DNA of 10,571 nt from NCBI GenBank assembly GCA_035471925.1, contig DATIPO010000406.1, positions 1-10,571 of the forward strand, in the 5' to 3' direction. Shown piece after piece: positions 1 through 6,969 of the stretch (within the stretch, counting starts at the first letter, position 1; the number at the start of each line of letters is the position of its first letter). The DNA is from JANQFM01 sp035471925. GTDB lineage: Bacteria > Acidobacteriota > UBA6911 > RPQK01 > DATIPO01. Position numbers and translations under genes: made by a program. Under the pieces are notes generated by a model that made no database searches, was not told the DNA's origin, and saw nothing but the letters and a program-made list of their open reading frames with translations.

Positions 1-636
1 AAGGCTCACGGCAAGCCGATCTTCGAACACTTGGCCGAGAATCCCGAGGAAGCGGCCATCTTCGACGCCGCCATGACCTGCATCCACGGAGGCGAAACCG
101 ACGCCGTGCTGGACGCCTACGACTTCGGCCCCTTCGGCACCCTGGCCGACATCGGCGGAGGCAACGGCTCGGCCTTGTCCAGCGCGCTCGAGCGGCACTC
201 AGACCTCAACGGCATTCTCTTCGACCAGCCGCACGTCATCGAGCGAAACAGATCCGCCCTGATGGCAAACGGATTGGGCGATCGCTGCCGGTTCGTTGGG
301 GGCAACTTCTTCGAGGCCATCCCCGCAGGGGCGGACGCCTACATGATGCGCCACATCATCCATGACTGGTACGATGAGCAGGCCACTCAGATCCTGCGCA
401 ACTGCCGCCGGGCCATCCCCGAAGACGGACGCCTGCTCATCGTCGAGGCCGTCATCTCGGAGGGCAACGGTCCCGACCCGGCCAAGCTCTTCGACATGGT
501 CATGCTGATGGTCCCCGGAGGTCTGGAGCGCGACGAGGCCCACTACGCCCGCCTCCTGCGTCAAAGCGGCTTCAAACTGACCGACATCGTGCCCACCGAG
601 TCGGTCGTCAGCGTCGTCGAAGCCCGCCCGGCGTGA
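1..636 (+). CDS. O-methyltransferase, C-terminal part (COMT/hydroxyindole O-methyltransferase family)
   Basis: The reading frame is open from the first base, so the gene starts outside the window; 211 residues are visible. They cover the SAM-binding catalytic domain of the Methyltransf_2 family, which transfers a methyl group from S-adenosylmethionine to a hydroxyl of a small aromatic or polyketide-like substrate. Seen directly: the SAM motif DIGGGNGS at residues 50-57 of the visible part, and RHIIHDWYDE around 117-126, whose HDW histidine matches the catalytic base of plant O-methyltransferases. RLLIVEAVI (144-152) and a final GFKLTDIVPTESVVSVVEA strand are also typical. The N-terminal dimerisation winged helix would lie upstream. 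The visible part joins the family with no frameshift. The substrate cannot be named, and no other biosynthetic gene is visible next to it. The family call is secure; the cytoplasmic location is inferred from the family. Confidence 0.9.
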   Translation, partial: KAHGKPIFEHLAENPEEAAIFDAAMTCIHGGETDAVLDAYDFGPFGTLADIGGGNGSALSSALERHSDLNGILFDQPHVIERNRSALMANGLGDRCRFVGGNFFEAIPAGADAYMMRHIIHDWYDEQATQILRNCRRAIPEDGRLLIVEAVISEGNGPDPAKLFDMVMLMVPGGLERDEAHYARLLRQSGFKLTDIVPTESVVSVVEARPA

Positions 637-910
637 AGCAAAGGCAGGACATGTCCGCCGGAGTGACTTCAACGTCGGCCTCCAATGAAAGGTACAGTCG
701 CGCCACCTCCTGCGCTCCGCCCGAACCTGCCTGCATTCCCGGGTTCAGTCATGACGCCCTCTGGGCACTGCCGAGGTGCGGCTGGGCCGGAGGCTCACAC
801 AAATCGTGACCACCTCACGAAAGCCGAAGCTCTCCCGCCTCACTCCCACCTACTTGCGGAAGAGGACGCGATGATGGCTGCCCGTGTGCTCCATTCTCCC
901 GTGGCCTCCA

Positions 911-3900
911 TCACTCCATCCGCTGGGCGGGGACGGAGGCCAAGTGGGTGAGGGCGGTGTTTCCGAAGAGCTGCTGGCCGACCACGGGCTGGGTGGCACG
1001 GAGGCGGATGTAGCCTCCGGCTTGGCCTTCCGTGGCGGGCACCAGTTCCGTCAGCAGGCGGGAAAGGCGGGCGCCTTGGGGGAGGACGAAGCCGGTCGAG
1101 CCTGACAGGACGCCTTCAGCGGTGTAAACCTCGAGGGTGACCTGAGCGTTCTCGTCCGAGGGGTTGTAGAGGGCCAGGCCGGTGAAGAAGTCTTCCAGGT
1201 TGGCCAGGTGGCTAAAGACAGCCTCGCGGAAGGGAGCGCTTTCCAGGTTCAAGGCGCTGGCGAAGTCGAGGTCGTGGGGCTCTCCGAACAAGACGTTTCC
1301 GATGACGCCCGGTCCGTTGGCTTCGACTCGCAGCGATCCGGTGACCAGGACCGAAGGCGCAAAGGCGAAGAGCACGTCGACATCCTCGTCGAGGGCATCG
1401 CCCGCTTCCAGCGCCAAGTCGACGGGCTGGGCCAGCAGCGAACCGTTGTCGGCTACCGCTGTCAAGACGATGTGCCGCGCCTGGTCGGAGGTGTTGACCA
1501 GCTTCAGGTTGGTGAAGATGCCGGGCCCGTGGGCGAGCTGGGCCGAGAAGAGGGCGGTGGCCTCAGAGGGCGTGATGGCGTTGAAGGCCACCAGCGTTTC
1601 CGGTTCGCCCTCCAGGCGGATGATCTGGAAACCGATCAGGCTCCCCCGTTCCTGATCCACTTCGACCTTGATGTGGGCGCTGAGGTAGTCGACAGTGGAG
1701 TTCCTCTGCCGCAGTTCTTCGACCGTCGAGCCGTAAGCGGGAAGGTCGAAATGATAGACGCGGTCCTTGGGCCAGTTAGAGGGCGAGCGGACCGTTCCCG
1801 TGAGGGTCAGCTTCACCCGCACGGCATAGCCGTTGGGGTTGACAAGGTGCAGTTCGCTGCGGGGCGTCCGGCCGCGAAAACGGTTCTCGCCGCTCACGAC
1901 ACGGGGAAAGTAGAGGACCGGCGGGGGTTCGTTTTGGGCGACGGCGCCGTCCAGGCCGTCGCCGTGCTGGGTGAGGAAGAAACCTCCCGGCAGTGCCGGA
2001 TTGTCTCCGCCCAGTTCGAACCACATGTTGCTCAGCGAGTATGGCCAGTTGAAGATCTCGCTTCCCAGCCTGCTCCATTGCTGCCCGCCCAACAGGTTGA
2101 GTTGCTGCCGGTTGTTGGGTATGGGATTGGGATCACCGTCCGCGGAGTAAGCGATCAGCCCCAATTGGACCGATTCGGGAACGGGGTTGGAAACAGCGAA
2201 TCCCGTGAAACGCCGGTAGTCCTGCTCCACAAAAGGAAACACCCAGCGGACGGGCGAGCGCAGGTCTTCGGCCACGGGCGGCTGGACATGCGGACGGCTG
2301 TGCAGCTTCGAGAGGGGAAAGAGGACCACCTCGTCCCAAGTGCTGACCGCCATCTGGTCGCTTCCCCACATGAGAAAGCCGGTGGGAGGAGCGGCGTTTT
2401 CGATAAAGAAGTGGCCAACCCGCTCAAAGCTGGGAAGATGGAAAGCTTCGACGTGAAGCCGCCAGTCGCCGTAGCGCACTTTGCCGACATCGGAGAGGAA
2501 ATAGACCAGACCTCGGTCCAGGTCGGGAACGATAAACTCAGCGGGCCAGTAGTCGCGGTCATAAGGATCGAAGGCGAAGCGTCCCAGTCTTTCCTCAGAG
2601 CGTCCGTCGATGACATCGCCTGAGGGCGTGAAGCAGAGGTCGTACTGGCAGCCCATCAGGTCGGTCAACTGGACCATCTGTGCCGCGCCTCGGGTCGAGG
2701 AGCGGAAATCGACACCCTCTTCATGGACTGCCACCTTCCCAAAATTCGGGAAGGCATACAGCGCCTGGCCGCTTGTGTCCCATTGGGCCCACCAGACTTG
2801 GTTTTCGAAGGGAAGCTCTCCCGTCGCTGCGTGGCGCTGCGCTGGTCCGTCGTAAACGGCAATCCCTTGGGGCACCAAGTCGGGGCCGGCACCGGGCCCG
2901 GCGGCACGAACCACCACGAACGACTCCGGGCGGCCAGGATAGGGCAGCACCTGGTTGACGCGGGTGGGGAGGCGTCCCCAACCCCAGTCATCTTCGGCGT
3001 AGAGGGGGACGCGCAGGTCGGGGGAGAGGTCCTGCAGGCGGACGCGCTGCACGGCCCATCCTGAATAGAGGCCGGCGTAAAGGAATTGGCCGTCATCTGA
3101 AATCGCCATCTGCCAAGGGTCGGAGCCGATCCAGACGGGGTCTCCCACCCGTCCGCTGACCGGGTCAATGGGCAGCAGGCTGTTGCCGATGGTCGAAGCC
3201 CAGTTGGGCGTGCTGGCCAGGATGCGGTTGCGCCGGGCGTCATAGACGATGGTGTTGTTCTCCAGCGGAATGCGGCGAAGTTCGTCGCTCAGAGGCTGCT
3301 GGGGCGGCCGCTGCCATGGGGACACGGGCCGGATGAGAGAGGTGGGGAAAAGCGTGATGAAGGGATATTCCGGTCCGTAGCCGCCCATCACCAGCACCGA
3401 CCCGCACAGAAATGTCTGCTCAGGTGTCCAGGGAACCCGTACCTCAGAGGAATTGGCCACGAAGTCGCCCAGGCGGCGGAAGGTCCGCAGGTCGAACTCG
3501 GCCAGATAGAAGTCGTACCCTGAGCGGGAAGGGAAGTAGACGCGCTCTCGTGCCCAGTCGATGTCAAAGGATCTGGCAAAAAGAGCCTCAAAGCTGTAGT
3601 AACGTCCCTCTATGGACCGATTCGACGGGTCGACGACCCGGCCGTTGCTGGTGTAAAGGAGTCCGTCCCGGAAGAGCAGCTTGACGAGGAAGCCGAAATA
3701 AAGGCCTTTGTAGGGATCGGTCACGACTGAGATCCCCTCATCGTCGATGGCGAAGCCATAGAAATCGAATCCGGTGTCGGCGCTGTTGTGACCCCAGATC
3801 GTCGAGGAGTCGGCGCCGAAAGCGAAGCGGACGACCCCCAGTCCCGGTCCTGCTACTCGAGGACGCATGGCGTCCCCGTCGAAGACCGCCAGGACGGCTT

Positions 3901-4351
3901 GGTAGGGGCCGAGCCCGTTTTGCGCGACACTGGCCACGAAGGAGCCGGGGCGGTCGGGGAAGGGATGGATCTCCACGATGACCCGGTCCTCTACCCCGGA
4001 CGGTGCGGTGGAGATGGTCAGATCGCGGGTAAACGTCCGCAGGTCGATGCGGGCGATCAGGCCCCCCACCAAGCCCGCGTAGAGGTAGCGTTCGTCATGC
4101 GTGATGGCCAGCGTCCAAGCATCGGCCTCCAAGGGCAGGGAAGCTCCGATGGCTCCAGAGAGGGGATTCACGATGGTCACGGTGCCGGGACGTTGTGCTG
4201 CTCTCTTGGCCACCGCTACGTAGAGCTGGTTGCGGCTTGGGGAATAGGCCATGGCGAAGCTGTCGAGAGGCACTGTCCGGACCGCTTGGGCCGCCAGGGG
4301 CGCCAGCCATGCCCACACAACGGCGGACGCGACAGTGGCTTTTAGTTTCAT
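911..4351 (-). CDS. Secreted duplicated beta-propeller protein with four C-terminal repeat modules
   Basis: This 1146-residue protein is read from the ATG at 4351. The frame is open further upstream, but this start puts a clean signal peptide first (MKLK, hydrophobic core, APLAAQA, cleavage near residue 23), so I prefer it. Residues 24-345 and 358-690 are two diverged copies of one propeller-like unit. For example, WTLAITHDERYLYAGL (79) matches WQMAISDDGQFLYAGL (413), and HPFPDRPGSFV (129) matches LPYPGRPESFV (469). Residues about 710-1146 hold four modules of about 110-118 residues, each with a strand like LxLxNPS (near 717, 833, 946, 1056), resembling Ig-like beta domains. No membrane anchor or sorting signal is visible at the C terminus, so it is probably periplasmic or released. 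No catalytic motif is seen. A binding, scaffold or surface role is a guess. It is transcribed away from the methyltransferase at 4613. Confidence 0.85.
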   Translation of the reverse strand: MKLKATVASAVVWAWLAPLAAQAVRTVPLDSFAMAYSPSRNQLYVAVAKRAAQRPGTVTIVNPLSGAIGASLPLEADAWTLAITHDERYLYAGLVGGLIARIDLRTFTRDLTISTAPSGVEDRVIVEIHPFPDRPGSFVASVAQNGLGPYQAVLAVFDGDAMRPRVAGPGLGVVRFAFGADSSTIWGHNSADTGFDFYGFAIDDEGISVVTDPYKGLYFGFLVKLLFRDGLLYTSNGRVVDPSNRSIEGRYYSFEALFARSFDIDWARERVYFPSRSGYDFYLAEFDLRTFRRLGDFVANSSEVRVPWTPEQTFLCGSVLVMGGYGPEYPFITLFPTSLIRPVSPWQRPPQQPLSDELRRIPLENNTIVYDARRNRILASTPNWASTIGNSLLPIDPVSGRVGDPVWIGSDPWQMAISDDGQFLYAGLYSGWAVQRVRLQDLSPDLRVPLYAEDDWGWGRLPTRVNQVLPYPGRPESFVVVRAAGPGAGPDLVPQGIAVYDGPAQRHAATGELPFENQVWWAQWDTSGQALYAFPNFGKVAVHEEGVDFRSSTRGAAQMVQLTDLMGCQYDLCFTPSGDVIDGRSEERLGRFAFDPYDRDYWPAEFIVPDLDRGLVYFLSDVGKVRYGDWRLHVEAFHLPSFERVGHFFIENAAPPTGFLMWGSDQMAVSTWDEVVLFPLSKLHSRPHVQPPVAEDLRSPVRWVFPFVEQDYRRFTGFAVSNPVPESVQLGLIAYSADGDPNPIPNNRQQLNLLGGQQWSRLGSEIFNWPYSLSNMWFELGGDNPALPGGFFLTQHGDGLDGAVAQNEPPPVLYFPRVVSGENRFRGRTPRSELHLVNPNGYAVRVKLTLTGTVRSPSNWPKDRVYHFDLPAYGSTVEELRQRNSTVDYLSAHIKVEVDQERGSLIGFQIIRLEGEPETLVAFNAITPSEATALFSAQLAHGPGIFTNLKLVNTSDQARHIVLTAVADNGSLLAQPVDLALEAGDALDEDVDVLFAFAPSVLVTGSLRVEANGPGVIGNVLFGEPHDLDFASALNLESAPFREAVFSHLANLEDFFTGLALYNPSDENAQVTLEVYTAEGVLSGSTGFVLPQGARLSRLLTELVPATEGQAGGYIRLRATQPVVGQQLFGNTALTHLASVPAQRME

Positions 4352-4468
4352 TGGGGTGATAAGAGCGTCGATGGGGCGGTCGGGACAACCGCCAAGGCAT
4401 GCGAAGCGAACTTCCTCCTCGTCTCGTTCATGCGTCCGCCAATCGGGCGCCAAGACGAATACCCGCAT

Positions 4469-4498
4469 ATTATCGCCGAAGTCGATTCTGCCTTGCAA
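4469..4498 (-). promoter_or_regulatory. Possible sigma70-type promoter of the propeller gene
   Basis: On the minus strand, TTGCAA (4493-4498) and GATAAT (4469-4474) are 18 bp apart and match the -35 and -10 consensus at 4 and 5 of 6 positions. Transcription would start near 4462, leaving a leader of about 110 bases before the ATG at 4351. This fits the choice of that start over the longer frame. No strong ribosome-binding site precedes 4351. The call rests only on motif matching. Confidence 0.35.
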
Positions 4499-4612
4499 GA
4501 GAATTCTGTGTCAGTCGGGGCGAAGATGACCTTACGTTGACAGCGGGGCCGCTATATGTTGACTCGAAGCATAAAACTGAACTCGGCTCGTATCCTGTCC
4601 GTCCATGTCAAG

Positions 4613-5464
4613 ATGAGCAGCACAGTTCAGAAGACAGCCCAGTACATTCACGGCTCCCGGCCGGAAGAACAGGAGCGGCTCTCGATTCTCAATGAAATCC
4701 TCAACGAGGACTATCTGCGTCAGATGGACTTGCAGCGCGGCCAGCGGGTGCTCGACGTGGGCAGCGGACTGGGACAGTTCGCCCAAATCATGGCCCGGAT
4801 CGTGGCTCCCCAAGGAAAGGTGCTGGGCATTGAACGCGACCCTGACCAAATCGCCGCCGCCTCGCGGCTGTTAGACGCTGCTCAGCAGCAAGCTCAAGAG
4901 CCCATTCCGCTGGAATTTCGCCAAGGCGACGCTTTGGATATTCCGCTACAGGACGACGAGATCGAGTCTTTCGACGTGGTGCACGCCCGCTTTCTGCTCG
5001 AGCACGTGCCCAACCCCGCCGACATTATCGGGCAAATGGCGAAGGGCCTGCGTCCCGGAGGCCGGATCGTCCTCTCCGACGACGACCATTCCACCTTCAA
5101 TCCCACACCCGAACCCGCCGGGTTTCCCGCACTGTGGCAGGCTTACTTGCGCTCCTACGACCGGCTGGGCAACGACCCCTTCGTGGGACGCCGCCTGGTG
5201 GCTCTGCTGCACGAGGCGGGGCTGAAGCAGGTCCGCAATTCCATCGTGTTTTTCGGCGGCTGCGCCCACCAGAGCGTCTTTCCCCTGGTGGCCGAGAACC
5301 TGATCGGCGTCCTGCTTGGCGCTCAAGAAACCATCCTCAAGGAATCCCTGCTCGACCCCGCCGTCTTCGAGGCCGCCATCGAGGGACTCCGCTCCTGGAA
5401 GCAAAGACCCGACGCCGCCTTGTGGTACGGCATCTGTTGGGCTGAAGGCGTCAAGCCCTCCTAG
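4613..5464 (+). CDS. Class I SAM-dependent methyltransferase (Methyltransf_11/25 type)
   Basis: This is a 283-residue cytoplasmic methyltransferase with a Rossmann-like fold. Residues counted from the ATG at 4613: motif I VLDVGSGLGQF at 46-56, the acidic residue ending the second strand in GKVLGIERD (E74), QGDALDIP at 104-111, the post-II region DVVHARFLLEHVPNP at 121-135, and GLRPGGRIVLSDDDH at 145-159. About 125 residues after the fold probably shape the substrate pocket; the substrate cannot be read from the sequence. The frame also has an ATG at 4556, adding 19 residues unlike the family. I chose 4613 because the protein then begins MSSTVQKTAQYIHG, close to usual methyltransferase starts. 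Neither start has a clear Shine-Dalgarno site. It is divergent from the propeller gene and 152 bp before hicA, so it probably stands alone. Family sure, start uncertain. Confidence 0.85.
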   Translation: MSSTVQKTAQYIHGSRPEEQERLSILNEILNEDYLRQMDLQRGQRVLDVGSGLGQFAQIMARIVAPQGKVLGIERDPDQIAAASRLLDAAQQQAQEPIPLEFRQGDALDIPLQDDEIESFDVVHARFLLEHVPNPADIIGQMAKGLRPGGRIVLSDDDHSTFNPTPEPAGFPALWQAYLRSYDRLGNDPFVGRRLVALLHEAGLKQVRNSIVFFGGCAHQSVFPLVAENLIGVLLGAQETILKESLLDPAVFEAAIEGLRSWKQRPDAALWYGICWAEGVKPS

Positions 5465-5502
5465 GCCGTCTCACCCGCACCTGGGGCCGATCGTCAGACG
5501 GC
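5465..5502 (+). repeat. Inverted repeat just after the methyltransferase stop codon
   Basis: GCCGTCT (5465-5471) and AGACGGC (5496-5502) are perfect 7-bp arms around a 24-base interval, starting at the base after the TAG. The position suits an mRNA 3' end hairpin, but the loop is long and no T-run follows, so an intrinsic terminator is not supported. Confidence 0.35.
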
Positions 5503-5556
5503 GTTGCCCTCTGTGTGCAGGACGCCGCTCGGCCAGGGGATGAACCGTCACTGTCT

Positions 5557-5576
5557 TGGGGCAAGCTGGGGCAAGC
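5557..5576 (+). repeat. Perfect 10-bp tandem repeat upstream of the hicAB promoter
   Basis: TGGGGCAAGC occurs twice head to tail (5557-5566 and 5567-5576), ending 3 bp before the putative -35 of hicA. A spacing of one helical turn would put both copies on one DNA face, as for a protein-binding site. Simple slippage is an equal alternative. Confidence 0.5.
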
Positions 5577-5579
5577 GGC

Positions 5580-5607
5580 TTGATTTTGCGGTATCATTAT
5601 CGATACT
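5580..5607 (+). promoter_or_regulatory. Putative hicAB promoter with overlapping operator-like inverted repeat
   Basis: TTGATT (5580-5585) and GATACT (5602-5607) are 16 bp apart and match -35/-10 consensus at 4 and 4-5 of 6 positions in a locally AT-rich stretch. An inverted repeat, GTATC (5591-5595) and GATAC (5602-5606) with a 6-bp centre, covers the spacer and -10. HicB antitoxins and HicAB complexes are known to repress their own promoter at such sites, so this is the natural operator candidate. Transcription would begin about 2-4 bases before the ATG at 5617, and no Shine-Dalgarno site is present. Confidence 0.5.
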
Positions 5608-5616
5608 ATATAAGCT

Positions 5617-5877
5617 ATGGCGAAAGTCGAGGACCTGCTGGCCAGAATCCGCTCGAATCCTAGCGGAGTGAAGTTTGTTCACCTGCGCAAGGTTTGTGAC
5701 CACTATTTCGGGAAGCCTCGACACAGGGGTACAAGTCACTGCGTATACAGAACTCCCTGGAGAGGAAACCCGAGAGTCAACATCCAGAACCGCAAAGGCA
5801 TGGCCAAACCCTATCAGGTCAGGCAGGTTTTGAGAGCCATAGACAGATTGGAGACCGAGAATGGAATTGAAGAATGA
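5617..5877 (+). CDS. hicA: HicA-family mRNA interferase toxin
   Basis: This is an 86-residue protein of the HicA (YcfA) family, small double-stranded-RNA-binding-fold toxins that cleave mRNA and stop translation until bound by HicB. Seen directly: the core RGTSHCVYRTPWRGNPRVNIQ at about residues 37-57, with His41 in the place of the catalytic histidine of HicA GSH/GTSH motifs, followed by KPYQVRQVLRAIDRLE, the usual C-terminal helix. The length is normal to slightly long for HicA, and the frame is intact, so it should be active. The stop codon overlaps hicB by 17 bp, the usual sign of translational coupling in toxin-first hicAB pairs. The ATG at 5617 has no ribosome-binding site, and the AT-rich promoter just upstream suggests a nearly leaderless message. 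Cytoplasmic. The identification is strong. Confidence 0.9.
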   Translation: MAKVEDLLARIRSNPSGVKFVHLRKVCDHYFGKPRHRGTSHCVYRTPWRGNPRVNIQNRKGMAKPYQVRQVLRAIDRLETENGIEE

Positions 5878-6190
5878 CCGCTACAGCTACCGGGTAATCT
5901 GGTCGGAGGAAGACGGGGAGTATGTTGGTCTTTGTGCCGAATTCCAAAGCCTGAGCTGGCTGGCGGAGACACCGGAAAAGGCCCTCAAGGGGATTCGCAG
6001 TGTCGTTGCCGATGCGGTTGAGGACATGAAGGAAACGGGTGAAACTCCTCCCGAGCCGCTCGCGGGTAAGAGCTACAGCGGCCGTTTCCTCGTCCGCATC
6101 CCACCTGAACTCCACCGCCGTCTGGTCATCCAGGCTGCCGAAGAAGGCGTCAGCCTAAATCGTTTGGCAAGCCTGAAGCTGGCTAATTGA
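5861..6190 (+). CDS. hicB: HicB-family antitoxin
   Basis: This 109-residue antitoxin should bind and neutralise the HicA encoded just before it and repress the shared promoter. Residues 1 to about 65 form the degenerate RNase-H-like HicB domain (YSYRVIWSEEDGEYVGLCAEF, then SLSWLAETPEKALKGIRSVV). Residues about 76-109, RFLVRIPPELHRRLVIQAAEEG and SLNRLASLKLAN, look like a ribbon-helix-helix DNA-binding segment. The protein ends there with little tail, so length and order match the HicB group with an Arc-type C terminus. The ATG lies inside hicA and overlaps it by 17 bp. The next gene (6395) is preceded by its own promoter-like leader, so the hicAB unit probably ends here, although no terminator hairpin is visible after the stop. 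Confidence 0.9.
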   Translation: MELKNDRYSYRVIWSEEDGEYVGLCAEFQSLSWLAETPEKALKGIRSVVADAVEDMKETGETPPEPLAGKSYSGRFLVRIPPELHRRLVIQAAEEGVSLNRLASLKLAN

Positions 6191-6224
6191 TGACTCGAAC
6201 AGCTATTGCCGCCTTTCGGTGGGG

Positions 6225-6268
6225 CCGTTAGGAAACCGTTGGGTATTCGTTGGCGTTTCGTCAGGACA
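6225..6268 (+). repeat. Four phased 11-bp direct repeats, copy 1 (candidate regulator-binding array)
   Basis: Four units follow each other with no gap: CCGTTAGGAAA, CCGTTGGGTAT, TCGTTGGCGTT, TCGTCAGGACA. The first seven or eight bases of each fit YCGTYDGS and the rest vary. An 11-bp period is the layout of sites bound by PhoB/OmpR-type winged helices, where each protomer reads one half-site per helical turn. The last unit overlaps the putative -35, as in PhoB-activated promoters. The same array lies at 8345-8388. Binding by the regulator encoded at 6970-8232 is inference. Confidence 0.65.
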
Positions 6269-6291
6269 CTGCGCGGCGGGTGGCTTATGCT
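6263..6291 (+). promoter_or_regulatory. Putative promoter of paralogue 1
   Basis: AGGACA (6263-6268) and TATGCT (6286-6291) are 17 bp apart and each match the sigma70 hexamers at 4 of 6. The weak -35 lies in the last 11-bp repeat, which suits an activator-dependent promoter. The same arrangement sits 2120 bp further on (8383-8411). Transcription would start near 6298, giving a leader of about 97 bases. Confidence 0.4.
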
Positions 6292-6359
6292 GTGGGCGAC
6301 TTTGAATGCTTCAGGGGTGCTTGGGTGAGGCGAACCGCTCCAGGTCCGCTGAGAGAACC

Positions 6360-6387
6360 GGGGTGGATTCGGCCCCATCGAAAGGAG
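6360..6387 (+). promoter_or_regulatory. Leader hairpin and ribosome-binding site of paralogue 1
   Basis: GGGG (6360-6363) can pair with CCCC (6373-6376) around a nine-base loop, just before AAAGGAG (6381-6387), which is 7 bases from the ATG. The hairpin is short, but the second paralogue has one at the same place with different flanking bases, so it may affect translation. Confidence 0.4.
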
Positions 6388-6394
6388 ACCTATC

Positions 6395-6895
6395 ATGTCA
6401 GATGCAATGGACTGCGGATTCGATTGGACCAAACCGGACATCAAGACCTTGACCTACGGATTCTCCACCGACGACGGCGGAACCTGGCAGCAACGGCCCG
6501 GCGCTTCGGACACCATTGACGCTTCCCACCCGATGTACTTCAGCTTTTTCGAGACGTCCGAATCGGATCCTTCCACCTTGACCATGAAGAACGTGGCCAT
6601 TTCATTTCAGTGCAAAAACGGATCCGTCTTCGATCCGATTGTGGGCTGGGGGCCGGCCAAGAACGATTTCCAAAACGGGACCTTCAAGGTCGACGCCACC
6701 GGCCAAAAGGACGGCTGGAGCGCCGGGCTGCAACAGCGCGGCACAGCTTGGTCGCTGGGACCCTTTACCTTCAATCCCGACCTGCAAGAAACGACTTGCA
6801 CCTACGAGGTCCGCATCGCCATCTCCGTCGAGGACGGGGACGAGACCCGCCGCTGGGCGGTGGATCCGACCCTTATCATCGGCGGACGCGAGTAG
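6395..6895 (+). CDS. Unknown small beta-rich protein, paralogue 1 (PTLIIGGRE family)
   Basis: I do not recognise this 166-residue family. There is no signal peptide or membrane segment, so it is probably cytoplasmic. Alternating hydrophobic residues and few helix-like stretches suggest a beta-sandwich. Landmarks: CGFDW at 7-11, TYGFSTDDGGTWQQRPGASDTID at about 20-42, YFSFFETSESDPST at about 48-61, VDATGQ and GWSAGLQQRGT near 99-117, then CTYEVRIAI and the end VDPTLIIGGRE. By eye it is about two thirds identical to the protein at 8519 and more distantly like that at 9057. Start supported by AAGGAG 7 bases upstream. Its own repeat-array promoter precedes it. It converges on the winged-helix/kinase gene with a 74-bp gap. 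The WxVDPTLII ending loosely recalls AidA/PixA inclusion-body proteins, but I cannot support that assignment. Confidence 0.85.
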   Translation: MSDAMDCGFDWTKPDIKTLTYGFSTDDGGTWQQRPGASDTIDASHPMYFSFFETSESDPSTLTMKNVAISFQCKNGSVFDPIVGWGPAKNDFQNGTFKVDATGQKDGWSAGLQQRGTAWSLGPFTFNPDLQETTCTYEVRIAISVEDGDETRRWAVDPTLIIGGRE

Positions 6896-6969
6896 GACCG
6901 GTCCTGCTGCGTTGCCGCGCGGCTCCATGGCGCCATCAGAACCGTAATCAGCCCGGCGACGGCCAGCTC

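Noticed and set aside
637..910. Possible small genes and the palindrome GGACATGTCC (647-656) after the O-methyltransferase
   Set aside because: The open frames here have odd composition, no ribosome-binding site and no homology I recognise; the palindrome has no loop or T-run and is short enough to occur by chance.
1208..2623. Long open frame (471 codons) on the plus strand opposite the propeller gene
   Set aside because: It is antisense to an intact gene with a signal peptide and internal repeats; its translation is rich in Gly, Asp, Arg and Val without domain character, typical of a GC-rich shadow frame.
4352..4498. 49-residue N-terminal extension of the propeller protein from an ATG at 4498
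   Set aside because: It would bury the signal peptide, matches no domain, is charged and overlaps a plausible promoter; the ATG at 4351 starts a standard signal sequence.
4537..4558. TTGACA (4537-4542) and TATATG (4553-4558) as a promoter for the methyltransferase
   Set aside because: Only 10 bp separate the hexamers, far too short for sigma70, and no -10 sits at 16-18 bp.
5465..5502. Intrinsic terminator after the methyltransferase
   Set aside because: The 7-bp stem has a 24-base loop and no following T-run.
6894..6905. Perfect 12-bp palindrome AGGACCGGTCCT over the stop codon of paralogue 1
   Set aside because: No loop and no T-run, so not a terminator; paralogues 2 and 3 lack it, so there is no support for a shared function.
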